Shown: positions 1-7,826 of the stretch, piece after piece | Layout: the number at the start of each line of letters is the position of its first letter | Position numbering within the stretch: position 1 is the stretch's first letter | Assembly: GCF_943193195.1 (NCBI RefSeq) | Contig: NZ_CALPDG010000011.1 | Span: 32,085 to 96,084, forward strand | Source of the DNA: Mediterraneibacter agrestimuris | GTDB taxonomy: Bacteria > Bacillota > Clostridia > Lachnospirales > Lachnospiraceae | Length of the DNA stretch: 64,000 nucleotides | Direction: 5' to 3' | Notes under the pieces: model-generated | Told to the model about the DNA's origin: nothing | The model's input: only the letters and a program-made list of their open reading frames with translations | Database searches by the model: none | Made by a program: the position numbers and the translations under genes

Positions 1-1328
1 TTTGCCTGTAATACCGTATAGATCAAAATCGTCTGTACAACATAAACCGGAGACACGCCCCACGCAAATCCAATCGACACACACATTATGGTTCCGTCCA
101 GCATAGCTTTCACATGCTCCATTGCAGTTGCATACCAAAGCTTCTTGTATGCCTTATCCGGGATGAGGAAAAGATACGGATTCTGTAATTCCTTTTCCCA
201 TTTCCCCATATATCCGCTCATCACAAGACACATATACGCAATGATCCCCAACAGAAAAAACTGCGGCACACCGCTGTCTACTGCCGATTCCCGCATCGTA
301 TATGCCATGATCGCCGCCAGAACCAGGCTAAACACCGTCATTTTAGAAAAAATAAAATACTTCTCTTTCTTATATTCCAGCAATTGCCGTGAAAAAATCG
401 CTTTCGCTCCTTTTGCATCATAGGCATTGTTTACCTTGCGGAAGGCGCGGCGCTTTTCCCCGATTCTTGTCACCATCTCACCGTTGTTTTTCTTCTTCTT
501 CATCTCCACATAATCGTCTGCGAACTTTGCCGCTTCTTCATAATAGCCGCCGTCACATTTCATGCGGAAGACAATAAATACCAACACTGCAACCGATACC
601 AGATATAGAACCGATCCAATGAGATTTAAGGTAGTCGGTCCCAGTAAGATCAGCCTGTAGATCGAGATGTTCCATCCCACAAGAGGAAGCATCTGCAATA
701 CTGGCCAGTCAAAAAACGCACTAGCAGACCCGAGACTGATCCCCTCCCTTCGGAAATACAGAAAAATCACAAGTGTGATCGCCGCTAAGAATCCTTTAAT
801 CCCCCACCCCAGAACCTTTACCGCCTTTTCCGAAAGTTTCTCATTTGTATAAAACCATACCATAATACTGCATTCGCATACAATCTCAAGCATGCAGCCA
901 GTCAAAAAAAAGAGAAACATTCTCCATAACGCAACACCAAATACCGTGACTCCCATAATTGCAAACACTACACTGATCACCAAGGAAATAATATAATTCA
1001 TCCACGCACTGTGCAGCAGAACCAGTTTGGGAGAAATGGGTGCGGTGAATACAAAATGCGCATGTCCCTGCCGGAAAATCACACCTTTCCGGGAAGAATA
1101 GGAGAGAAAATTCGACAAAAATATATAAAGTGTCCAAAGTGTCACAAAGACAACCAGTCCCTGCACCGAATCAAAATGCAATTCCTTCATTAACATACCT
1201 ATCCCAAATACAACAAAAATCGCATATGCAGTAAGGAAAATCATAAGCAGCAGCGTTATCGGTTTATGTAATGCCTTCTTCAGATTATTTACAAAACTTC
1301 GTTTTGTCAGATACATCAGCGCTTTCAT
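1..1328 (-). CDS. ABC exporter permease, partial (runs off left edge)
   Basis: Membrane subunit of an ABC-2-like exporter. I translated it by hand from an ATG at 1328-1326; the frame stays open to the window edge, giving about 442 codons without the C-terminus. It shows several hydrophobic segments (about residues 23-45, 58-72 and 105-135, then further ones near 280 and later), separated by a basic cytoplasmic stretch (KKKKNN near residue 260). This fits the putative ABC exporter families of Clostridia. The start overlaps the stop of the ATPase gene by four bases (ATGA), so the two are translationally coupled. The substrate cannot be inferred. The assignment rests on hydrophobicity and the ATPase neighbour rather than on a recognised motif. 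Confidence 0.8.
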   Translation of the reverse strand, partial: MKALMYLTKRSFVNNLKKALHKPITLLLMIFLTAYAIFVVFGIGMLMKELHFDSVQGLVVFVTLWTLYIFLSNFLSYSSRKGVIFRQGHAHFVFTAPISPKLVLLHSAWMNYIISLVISVVFAIMGVTVFGVALWRMFLFFLTGCMLEIVCECSIMVWFYTNEKLSEKAVKVLGWGIKGFLAAITLVIFLYFRREGISLGSASAFFDWPVLQMLPLVGWNISIYRLILLGPTTLNLIGSVLYLVSVAVLVFIVFRMKCDGGYYEEAAKFADDYVEMKKKKNNGEMVTRIGEKRRAFRKVNNAYDAKGAKAIFSRQLLEYKKEKYFIFSKMTVFSLVLAAIMAYTMRESAVDSGVPQFFLLGIIAYMCLVMSGYMGKWEKELQNPYLFLIPDKAYKKLWYATAMEHVKAMLDGTIMCVSIGFAWGVSPVYVVQTILIYTVLQA

Positions 1329-2023
1329 GCTCTTTCACCACCTGTCATTTCAAAGAAAAGGGCATCCAGATCCTTTTCTCCCACTTCGCTCTTTTGATAA
1401 GAACCGATGATCTGTCCTTTTTCCATAACAAACATGACGTCCCACAAATCTTCTACCATCTCCAGCATATGTGTACTGATCAACACTGTTACACCGCTGT
1501 TACGCAGCTCCAGCACTACTTCTTTTAACTCTTTGATGGCACGCGGATCCAGTCCCACCATCGGCTCATCCAGAAGCATTACTTTCGGCTTTACTGCCAG
1601 AGCGCAGCAGATGCTTACCTTCTGCATCATACCCTTGGAAAGTTCATTTCCCAACTTTTCCTGCTTATCTTCCAGTTCAAACCGCTTTAGTATTGTTTCT
1701 ACTTCTTCATCGGTAATAGAACTTCCATATGCCTTTCTCACATATTCAATATGCTCTCTGACTGTCAGCGCCTCGAACATAGCTGGAATCTCCGGCACAT
1801 ATGCAAATATTTTCTTTGCCGCCAGATCCTTTGCCAAAATCCCCTGAATACCGATCCGCCCTTTGTACCGCAGAAGACCCGCAATACTTTTGATAATGGT
1901 AGACTTGCCTGCTCCGTTTGGACCCAGCAGTATTCCCACCTGTCCGTCGGGTACAAAAAAACTCACCTTATCTACCGCCAGTGTTTTTCCATATGATTTA
2001 CTCAACTCTTGAATTTCCAGCAC
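1325..2023 (-). CDS. ABC transporter ATP-binding protein
   Basis: Nucleotide-binding subunit of the exporter encoded with the downstream permease. The 232-residue protein is one complete ABC domain: Walker A GPNGAGKST at residues 34-42, a signature loop reading LSKGMMQK, Walker B VMLLDEP and a switch histidine in ISTHML. The short length and the single P-loop domain fit ABC-2 type exporters (CcmA/YhaQ-like). It is the first gene of a two-gene operon and overlaps the permease by four bases. The region upstream of it contains a composite repeat element (2080-2226) that separates it from the dehydrogenase gene. No substrate is apparent. Confidence 0.9.
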   Translation of the reverse strand: MLEIQELSKSYGKTLAVDKVSFFVPDGQVGILLGPNGAGKSTIIKSIAGLLRYKGRIGIQGILAKDLAAKKIFAYVPEIPAMFEALTVREHIEYVRKAYGSSITDEEVETILKRFELEDKQEKLGNELSKGMMQKVSICCALAVKPKVMLLDEPMVGLDPRAIKELKEVVLELRNSGVTVLISTHMLEMVEDLWDVMFVMEKGQIIGSYQKSEVGEKDLDALFFEMTGGERA

Positions 2024-2079
2024 AATATTCCCTCCCTATTTTCACCTGCAAACTACGTCTGCTCCTGTCTTTGTATTTT

Positions 2080-2226
2080 AGTTACTATTCAGCCTTTCGG
2101 CTTCATAGTCACTGAATCCGCCCTATTTTAAGTTCACCTATGGTGAAAGGGCGGATTCTGTTTTTCCATCACACATTTTTACGGAGTTTGCAGCAAGTGC
2201 AAACTCCTATGCTGAACTGTTACGTA
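2080..2226. repeat. Composite three-hairpin intergenic element, copy 1
   Basis: Three consecutive hairpins fill most of this gap. The first pairs 2080-2088 with 2105-2113 and has a small inner stem. The second pairs GAATCCGCCC (2114-2123) with GGGCGGATTC (2149-2158) around TATTTTAAG and an inner stem TTCACC/GGTGAA. The third pairs GGAGTTTGCA (2183-2192) with TGCAAACTCC (2198-2207). A conserved tail TGAACTGTTACGTA follows at 2213-2226. The same order and conserved unpaired blocks recur at 15426-15573, and partly at 28241-28349. It may act as a transcript end for the dehydrogenase operon, but the recurrence suggests a dispersed element. Confidence 0.8.
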
Positions 2227-2273
2227 TTTTACATCTGCTTCTTACCGCTTTATTCCTGGCATCAGATACGTTT

Positions 2274-3155
2274 TTATTCCTCTTCTACTTCCGTCACTTC
2301 ATAATATTTCGCCAAAGCCTGCGTTCCCAGATCTCCACATCCGTCTGCTTCCAATTCTTCGCAGTTGGCAAGCGCCTGAGAAAGAATTCCCAGATCCAGA
2401 CCACTCATATTCGCCTCAATTAGCGCCAGCTTCATATCCTTGATAAAATGCTTCATAAAGAAGCCTGGTGCATAATCCTCCTTCACGATTTTCGGTCCCA
2501 AATTGCTGAACTGCGCGCTTCCCGCCGCACCAGAAGACAAAGACTTCAATACAATATCTGCATCCAGACCTTTTGCCTTCACATAAGCAAGCGCTTCACA
2601 GACGCCGGAAAGCGCTCCCGCAATGAGTATCTGATTAGCAAGCTTACAGTGCTGTCCCGCACCTGCTACACCCTGATAATTGATGTTCGTTCCCATTGCC
2701 TCAAACAATGGCTTACAAGCCACATAATCACTCTTATCTCCACCCACCAGAATGGACAATGTTCCCGCTTTAGCTCCGGTATCGCCTCCGGTGACCGGGG
2801 CATCCAGCACATGGAATCCTTTCTCCGTTCCAATCTTATAGATTTTCTCTGCCAATTGCGGGCTGGTCGTTGTCATATCAATCAGATATGCACCCTTCTT
2901 TGTGCTGTCCAGAATATTTCCCGCATCAAAATAAACCTCTTCCACATCCTGTGGGAATCCCACGATCGTAATCACTGCATCACAATCCTTCACACATTCT
3001 CCGATACTCTCATGGAATACTGCCCCCTCTGTAATTACATCCTCTACCTTTGCCTTATTTCTGGCGTAAATGTGCAATTCAAATCCTGCCTTCATCAAAT
3101 TACGCACCATAGATTTCCCCATAATTCCTACACCGATAAATCCGATTTTCTTCAT
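2274..3155 (-). CDS. NAD(P)-dependent beta-hydroxyacid dehydrogenase (GarR/3-hydroxyisobutyrate dehydrogenase family)
   Basis: Cytosolic oxidoreductase that probably interconverts a beta-hydroxyacid such as tartronate semialdehyde/glycerate or 3-hydroxyisobutyrate with its oxo form. The Rossmann motif GFIGVGIMG is at residues 5-13, the substrate motif DAPVTGGDTGAKAGT near 118-132, and the catalytic lysine is K171 in GAGQHCKLANQ. Its 293 residues match the family. The start is supported by AGAGGAG eight bases upstream. It lies 45 bases downstream of a histidine phosphatase gene on the same strand, so the two may share the promoter at 3898-3926. The exact substrate cannot be read from sequence. 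Confidence 0.9.
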   Translation of the reverse strand: MKKIGFIGVGIMGKSMVRNLMKAGFELHIYARNKAKVEDVITEGAVFHESIGECVKDCDAVITIVGFPQDVEEVYFDAGNILDSTKKGAYLIDMTTTSPQLAEKIYKIGTEKGFHVLDAPVTGGDTGAKAGTLSILVGGDKSDYVACKPLFEAMGTNINYQGVAGAGQHCKLANQILIAGALSGVCEALAYVKAKGLDADIVLKSLSSGAAGSAQFSNLGPKIVKEDYAPGFFMKHFIKDMKLALIEANMSGLDLGILSQALANCEELEADGCGDLGTQALAKYYEVTEVEEE

Positions 3156-3200
3156 CTTACTTGCTCCTCTGCATTATTTTGTATATATTTACTGCTATTT

Positions 3201-3851
3201 TTAATCCTCGTCAACCTTCCATGCTCTGACCGGCTCCTTATAGAACACCCGATTCTCCTCTGTGATCTTCATCACACCGTCTTTGACATCTACAATCGTC
3301 ACTCCACAGTTCGGCGGCACATCTTCCGCCCAGAAATTTCCCGGATCAAGATTACCTTTGATACAATTGAGCAGCGCTGTCATCGCCGCTCCGTGAGTCG
3401 ACAGCAGAATGATTTTACCAGTAAGCTCTTTATTATGATTCAGTTCCTCCAAAAAACGACCTGTCCGCTCTAACAGCTCCGGCACAGACTCTCCGCCCTC
3501 CGCTGGGATAAAATGCCCTGTATCTGTAAAAAACTTATTAAACTCTGCACTTTCCGGCGCTCTATGCTCTCCGCTGCAGCACATTCCCTCATAAACTCCA
3601 AAATTCATTTCCTGAATTGCAGGCGCATCGATCAACGGAACATTTCTGCCTGCCAGTATCACCTCCGCCGTCTTCCTCGCCCGGATCAGCGGCGACGTAT
3701 AAGCAATGTCAAACTCCACAGTTTCCAAACCTTTTGCCGTCTCTTCCGCCAGATAGATACCATAATCATTCAACGGAATATCTGCCGACCCCTGTACTCT
3801 CCGTTCTTTATTCCAATCCGTCTCACCATGACGTACCAGATAAATCCTCAT
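3201..3851 (-). CDS. Histidine phosphatase family protein (phosphoglycerate mutase-like)
   Basis: Small cytosolic phosphatase or mutase of the histidine phosphatase superfamily. The phosphohistidine motif LVRHGET starts at residue 5 (R7, H8), a second arginine lies in TSPLIRARKTAE, and the second catalytic histidine is in LLSTHGAAM. The 216-residue length fits GpmB/CobC-like members, which act on varied phosphoesters, so I do not name the substrate. The start has AGGAGG seven bases upstream. It is divergent from luxS, and the two promoters flank a 10-bp inverted repeat at 3930-3965. Confidence 0.88.
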   Translation of the reverse strand: MRIYLVRHGETDWNKERRVQGSADIPLNDYGIYLAEETAKGLETVEFDIAYTSPLIRARKTAEVILAGRNVPLIDAPAIQEMNFGVYEGMCCSGEHRAPESAEFNKFFTDTGHFIPAEGGESVPELLERTGRFLEELNHNKELTGKIILLSTHGAAMTALLNCIKGNLDPGNFWAEDVPPNCGVTIVDVKDGVMKITEENRVFYKEPVRAWKVDED

Positions 3852-3897
3852 AACGTTCCTCCTGACCTTGTATTATTAATCTTACATTATCAAATAT

Positions 3898-3926
3898 AGT
3901 ATAAACACTTCCAATACTCGAGTCAA
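3898..3926 (-). promoter_or_regulatory. Sigma-A-like promoter for the histidine phosphatase-dehydrogenase operon
   Basis: Reading the minus strand, TTGACT (3921-3926) and TATACT (3898-3903) are separated by 17 bases. This lies 47 bases upstream of the phosphatase start, which suits a short leader. Confidence 0.7.
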
Positions 3927-3929
3927 TTA

Positions 3930-3965
3930 TTACTGAGCACAGCTCAATGTTGTTTTGCTCAGTAA
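3930..3965. promoter_or_regulatory. 10-bp inverted repeat between divergent promoters (candidate operator)
   Basis: TTACTGAGCA (3930-3939) and TGCTCAGTAA (3956-3965) are perfect inverted repeats separated by 16 bases. They lie between the -35 boxes of the phosphatase promoter and the luxS promoter. This could be a shared operator or a hairpin; neither can be decided from sequence. Confidence 0.55.
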
Positions 3966-3994
3966 CACAAAAATCCATGCAAAATTCGTAATAG

Positions 3995-4023
3995 TTGTTA
4001 TTCCCATGCATTTTCGCTATAAT
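3995..4023 (+). promoter_or_regulatory. Sigma-A-like promoter for luxS
   Basis: TTGTTA (3995-4000) and a perfect TATAAT (4018-4023) with a 17-base spacer lie 37 bases before the luxS start. No S-adenosylmethionine riboswitch or other long structured leader fits between this promoter and the gene. Confidence 0.75.
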
Positions 4024-4060
4024 AAACATACACAAAACACCAGAAAGGACAAGACATATT

Positions 4061-4540
4061 ATGGAAAAAATCACCAGCTTCACGATCGACCACATCAAAT
4101 TACAGCCTGGAATCTATGTTTCCCGCAAAGATACTTCTGCGGGAACAACTGTTACTACGTTCGACATCCGCATGACCAGCCCCAATGAAGAACCGGTTAT
4201 GAACACCGCCGAAGTACACACATTGGAACATCTGGGCGCCACTTTCCTTCGGAATCACCCACATTTCAAGGAAAAAATCCTCTACTTCGGTCCGATGGGA
4301 TGCCGCACAGGCTTCTATCTGCTCCTCTTTGGGGACTACAAATCCGAAGAGATTGTACCACTGATGTCAGAGATGTTTGCATGGATGTCCGAATTTGATG
4401 ACGAAGTACCGGGCGCTTCCGCAAAAGACTGCGGAAACTATCTGGACATGAACCTGCCGATGGCACGCTTCACTGCCCGCCGATTCCTCACTGAAGTCCT
4501 GACCGGCATTTCTCCTGACCGCTTAATCTATCCTGAATAA
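4061..4540 (+). CDS. luxS: S-ribosylhomocysteine lyase
   Basis: Cleaves S-ribosylhomocysteine to homocysteine and 4,5-dihydroxy-2,3-pentanedione, the autoinducer-2 precursor, in the activated methyl cycle. I chose the ATG at 4061 because AGAAAGGAC precedes it and the protein then begins MEKITSFTIDH as in the family. Longer upstream reading adds unrelated residues. The zinc ligands are visible as H53 and H57 in HTLEH and C124 in AKDCGNY, with the catalytic cysteine C81 in GPMGCRTGFY. The 159-residue length is standard. It is a single-gene unit with its own promoter and a shared downstream terminator. Confidence 0.97.
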   Translation: MEKITSFTIDHIKLQPGIYVSRKDTSAGTTVTTFDIRMTSPNEEPVMNTAEVHTLEHLGATFLRNHPHFKEKILYFGPMGCRTGFYLLLFGDYKSEEIVPLMSEMFAWMSEFDDEVPGASAKDCGNYLDMNLPMARFTARRFLTEVLTGISPDRLIYPE

Positions 4541-4551
4541 AGGAAGAATGT

Positions 4552-4599
4552 GCAAAGGAGCAGAATTCTGTTATTTAAATCAGACTTCTGCTCCTTTGC
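4552..4599. terminator. Bidirectional intrinsic terminator between luxS and the amino-acid ABC operon
   Basis: GCAAAGGAGCAGAA (4552-4565) pairs perfectly with TTCTGCTCCTTTGC (4586-4599), a 14-bp stem between convergent genes. The U-tract is weak on both sides. Confidence 0.75.
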
Positions 4600-4609
4600 T
4601 ATTGTCATA

Positions 4610-5296
4610 TTACTTTGCGGATAGTTTTCCAAGAAATTCCCGCATTCTTACATTGCCTGAAGTAAAGACTTCTTCCGGTGTTCCTTCCACTGCGGTCACA
4701 CCTTTATCCATAAATATAATCTTATCTGCCACATTCCGCGCAAAATCCATCTCGTGTGTAACAATGACCATCGTCATATGCTCCGCGGCAAGATCCTTGA
4801 TCACCTTCAAGATCTCTCCTGTCAGCTCAGGATCCAGCGCCGAAGTAGGTTCATCAAAAAAGAGCACCTTCGGCTTCATTGCCAGAGCACGTGCGATCGA
4901 CACACGCTGCTGCTGTCCACCGGAGAGCTGATACGGATATGCATCCGCTTTGTCTGAAAGTCCCATTTTATCAAGAAGCTGCTTTGCTTCTTCATACACC
5001 TCCTCTTTGTTACGTTTCTGCACCTTAATGGGCGCATCAGTAATATTTTTAATTACAGAAAAATGGGGAAACAAATTGAAGTTCTGAAATACGAGTCCAA
5101 CCTGTCCCTCATGATATATCTCTCCTGCATCCGGTGTTTCCAAATTGGTCGCACACCGCAAAAGCGTGGACTTGCCGGAACCGGAAGGACCTATGATCGC
5201 AAGCACCTCTCCTTCTTCTACCATAACAGAGATATCTTTGAGCACTTCCGCATCACCAAAACTCTTCTTGATGTGCTTCATTTCCAATAAACTCAT
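4610..5296 (-). CDS. Polar amino-acid ABC transporter ATP-binding protein
   Basis: ATPase of an amino-acid importer (GlnQ/HisP family). The 228-residue domain has Walker A GPSGSGKST near residue 36, signature LSGGQQQRVSIARAL, Walker B VLFFDEPTSALDP and H-loop VTHEMDFA, all typical of this family. It is the last gene of the operon binding protein-permease-ATPase on the minus strand, 12 bases after the permease. The start has a GGGGGAAGG Shine-Dalgarno sequence. Substrate is probably a polar amino acid, by family and partner; cystine, glutamine and arginine cannot be told apart here. Confidence 0.93.
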   Translation of the reverse strand: MSLLEMKHIKKSFGDAEVLKDISVMVEEGEVLAIIGPSGSGKSTLLRCATNLETPDAGEIYHEGQVGLVFQNFNLFPHFSVIKNITDAPIKVQKRNKEEVYEEAKQLLDKMGLSDKADAYPYQLSGGQQQRVSIARALAMKPKVLFFDEPTSALDPELTGEILKVIKDLAAEHMTMVIVTHEMDFARNVADKIIFMDKGVTAVEGTPEEVFTSGNVRMREFLGKLSAK

Positions 5297-5308
5297 TTTC
5301 CTTCCCCC

Positions 5309-5959
5309 TTATCGATAATAATTCATCTTGTTTTCAATCCGTTCCATCACAAATGCAACCACAAAATTCAGAATATAATAGAAAATTCCGGCAAATACAT
5401 ACGGAATCATATTTGCCTGAGAAGACGCCAGCGCTTTGGCAACTGTAAACATTTCCAGAATTCCAATTGTAAATGCCAGTGAAGTATCCTTGACAAGCGT
5501 AATCGTTTCATTAGTAACCGAAGGCATGATCCGCTTCATTACCTGCGGCAGAATGATCCGCATAAACGTCTGGCTTTTTGTATATCCCAGTATTCTCGCA
5601 GCTTCATACTGTCCCTGCGGCATTGACTCGATTCCGCCGCGGTAAATCTCTGCAAAATATGCCGCGTAATTCAGTACAAATCCAACTGCGGTCGCGCCGT
5701 ATTTCCATGTAGGTGTATTCTGAATCCCGAAAATATAATATGGTCCGAAATAAATCACCATCAACTGCAGCATCAGCGGAGTTCCCCGCATAATGGATAT
5801 GTATAGTTTAAAAAATATACGAATCACCGGATTCTTAGACATTCTGCCAAATGAAACAAGCAGACCAAGGGGAAGTGAAAAAAGCAATGTCACAACAAAG
5901 ATTGCCAGTGACACTCCCATTCCTTCCATCAGTTTACCTAACATAACCGATATTGCCAT
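5309..5959 (-). CDS. Amino-acid ABC transporter permease
   Basis: Inner-membrane channel subunit of the amino-acid importer (HisM/GlnP family), about 216 residues. I moved the start to the internal ATG at 5959, because AAAAGGAG lies eight bases upstream and the protein then opens MAISVMLGKLMEG directly before the first membrane segment. The longer frame adds a hydrophilic stretch that reads through a hairpin. Features include the EAA-type loop EAARILGYTKSQTFMRIILPQ and the RGTPLMLQL segment typical of the family. Several hydrophobic helices span the rest. It lies between the solute-binding protein gene and the ATPase gene. Confidence 0.92.
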   Translation of the reverse strand: MAISVMLGKLMEGMGVSLAIFVVTLLFSLPLGLLVSFGRMSKNPVIRIFFKLYISIMRGTPLMLQLMVIYFGPYYIFGIQNTPTWKYGATAVGFVLNYAAYFAEIYRGGIESMPQGQYEAARILGYTKSQTFMRIILPQVMKRIMPSVTNETITLVKDTSLAFTIGILEMFTVAKALASSQANMIPYVFAGIFYYILNFVVAFVMERIENKMNYYR

Positions 5960-5984
5960 ACCAATACTCCTTTTCGCAGAAAAT

Positions 5985-6007
5985 GGGCCGTCTCGTTCTG
6001 ACAGCCC
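5985..6007 (-). promoter_or_regulatory. Intercistronic hairpin between binding protein and permease genes
   Basis: GGGCTGTC and GACGGCCC on the minus strand pair over 8 bp (one G-U) with a 7-base loop, followed by ATTTTC. Such a hairpin could partly terminate or protect the upstream message so that more binding protein than permease is made. Confidence 0.5.
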
Positions 6008-6088
6008 GTTTTTCTTTTTCTTATTGATTATTTCATTACCGCACACACCGCATACTTATCTGCGCGTCTGCAAACCGGTACTGTAACA

Positions 6089-6925
6089 TTATTTTCCAAT
6101 TATTGTGATATCATCCTTAAACCACTTTGTTGAAATCTCGGCAAGAGTTCCATCTTCCGCCATCTCTTCCAGTACCTTCTGTATCTGGTCTCTAAGGACT
6201 TCATTACCCTTTGCAAAACCAACGCCATACTCTTCTGCCGCAATCTCATAATCAAGAATAATGAAATCCGCATCCCGCTGTTCAATCTGGTATGCCGCTA
6301 CTACAATATCCATTGCAACCGCGTCTGCCGCACCGGATTCCAGATTCATAAAACCTGTATTATAATCCGGAACCACTTCAAGATTACCAAATGTCTCCGT
6401 CAATTCCTGATTATCAGCCAATGCTGCCTGTGCAGAAGAATCTGTCTGCACATCCACTACCTTACCTGACAGATCCGCCTCTGACTTAATGTCTGCGTCA
6501 CCTCTTACAACAAACACCTGCTTGTTGTTCAAATAAGGTTCTGACCATGTATAGGAATCCTCTCTGCCATTCATGGTAAATCCATTCCAGACACAATCGA
6601 TTCCGCCCGAATTCAATTCTGCATCCTTCGCATCCCATGCGATCGGCTTCGGCACGAACTTTAACCCAAGTCTGTCACAAACCTCTGTTGCCAGTTCAAG
6701 ATCAAATCCTGTATATTCTCCGTCGTCTCCTACAAATCCCATCGGCGGAAAATCCTGATCAAAACCTACTGTAAATGTATCGCCTTCTTCTTTTACTGTA
6801 AATCCTGCATCCTTTTTTGTGTTATCTTCTTTAGCAGAATCTGCATTCTTGTCTGTTCCGCATCCTGCGAGTGCAATGGATACCATCATCGTTCCTGCTA
6901 AAAGTAAGGCTAATTTCCTTTTCAT
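6089..6925 (-). CDS. Amino-acid ABC transporter substrate-binding lipoprotein
   Basis: Extracellular receptor of the importer, anchored by a lipid. The ATG at 6925 is preferred: GGGAGGAATC precedes it and the protein then starts MKRKLALLLAG, with a signal peptide and lipobox (IALAGC, cysteine near residue 21). The mature part is an SBP_bac_3-type periplasmic-binding fold, with FTVGFDQDFPPMGF near the N-terminus and GFDLELATEVCDRLGL, the classic polar amino-acid receptor pattern. It is the first gene of the operon, behind a strong promoter (6997-7025). Ligand identity is not resolvable. Confidence 0.94.
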   Translation of the reverse strand: MKRKLALLLAGTMMVSIALAGCGTDKNADSAKEDNTKKDAGFTVKEEGDTFTVGFDQDFPPMGFVGDDGEYTGFDLELATEVCDRLGLKFVPKPIAWDAKDAELNSGGIDCVWNGFTMNGREDSYTWSEPYLNNKQVFVVRGDADIKSEADLSGKVVDVQTDSSAQAALADNQELTETFGNLEVVPDYNTGFMNLESGAADAVAMDIVVAAYQIEQRDADFIILDYEIAAEEYGVGFAKGNEVLRDQIQKVLEEMAEDGTLAEISTKWFKDDITIIGK

Positions 6926-6996
6926 ATCTGATTCCTCCCTGAATTCACGTTGTTGTATTAGCAATTGACCACTTTACCACGCTAAATCACCCACTC

Positions 6997-7025
6997 ATAA
7001 TAACATAGAACCGGAAGGTTGTCAA
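6997..7025 (-). promoter_or_regulatory. Sigma-A promoter of the amino-acid ABC operon
   Basis: Minus-strand TTGACA (7020-7025) and TATTAT (6997-7002) with a 17-base spacer, 72 bases before the binding-protein start. This is one of the best promoter matches in the window. Confidence 0.8.
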
Positions 7026-7058
7026 ATCCTTTTACTGAGGTTTTTATATATACCATTT

Positions 7059-7826
7059 TTATATATGACTTCTTCTATATTGCCGCTTCCACTTCTCCAG
7101 CATCTCTTCTCCGATTTCTTTCGGAATCTCCGCTTTCAAGTCCTGCATCTCCTGCCGCATCTGAGCGTTGACCTCTATATACTCCTCGTGTTTCGTCAAA
7201 AGAATGTGATACTCCTCCAGAGACATATACTTATAGGAAGCATAGAGATACGGCTTCAGAAGAACCTTATCATCGCAGATCTGATAGGCCCTGTCATACA
7301 TTCTCGCAGATTCCTCATACAAAAACAGTCTTCCATAAGCAGCACCCAGCCCCGCATAAATTCTGCCGTAGAATTTATTGTCTACTGTCTCATCCTTCTC
7401 CTGATTCAAAATTGCCTGATATACAATGATCGCTTCTTCAATCTCGCCGCTTTCCAGCAGATTGTCGCCTTTATATTTCTGACGTTCAATGTCTTTCTGA
7501 TTTTTCAGTCTTTCCAATACATTCTGAATCCGGATCATTTCCGGCTCACGGTAAATTCTGGAATATTTCAGAATCGTCAGAACAAATTTTTCCACAGAAC
7601 CATGCAGACGAATTTCATCCCGCAGCATTCCGGCAAGCTCTCCCATTCCCAGTTCTTCTTCCAGCCATGTACAAAGCTGCTCGTTCATGATCGTATAATC
7701 AATCAGATACAGATTGTTGCACAGATAGTAGCATAATTCTTCAATTGTAAAAATCTTACAGTGAATCCTCGAGATCTCATATGGATGTGTCGAATGTCTG
7801 TCATGACAAAGAACTAAACTTCCCAT
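7059..7826 (-). CDS. TPR-repeat protein of an uncharacterised operon
   Basis: Third gene of the operon with the Hsp70-like (7801-9084) and Ig/solenoid (9099-12395) genes. The 255-residue protein has an N-terminal region, IFTIEELCYYLCNNLYLID, that looks like a small conserved helical domain. It is followed by a helical linker and a tetratricopeptide segment at about residues 108-190 (YKGDNLLESGEIEEAIIVYQAIL; GLGAAYGRLFLYEESARMYDRAYQI, each split here for description). No signal peptide or membrane segment is seen, so it should be cytosolic. AGGAGG precedes the ATG, and the gene overlaps its upstream neighbour by 26 bases, which implies coupled translation. A scaffold or co-chaperone role is inference only. 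Confidence 0.85.
   Translation of the reverse strand: MGSLVLCHDRHSTHPYEISRIHCKIFTIEELCYYLCNNLYLIDYTIMNEQLCTWLEEELGMGELAGMLRDEIRLHGSVEKFVLTILKYSRIYREPEMIRIQNVLERLKNQKDIERQKYKGDNLLESGEIEEAIIVYQAILNQEKDETVDNKFYGRIYAGLGAAYGRLFLYEESARMYDRAYQICDDKVLLKPYLYASYKYMSLEEYHILLTKHEEYIEVNAQMRQEMQDLKAEIPKEIGEEMLEKWKRQYRRSHI

Noticed and set aside
2448..3473. 341-residue open frame on the plus strand
   Set aside because: It lies opposite the clear dehydrogenase and phosphatase genes, has no ribosome-binding site and a low-complexity, cysteine/histidine/leucine-rich composition typical of an antisense frame.
3852..4060. S-adenosylmethionine or other riboswitch upstream of luxS
   Set aside because: The promoter is only 37 bases from the start codon, leaving no room; only an inverted repeat further upstream was found.
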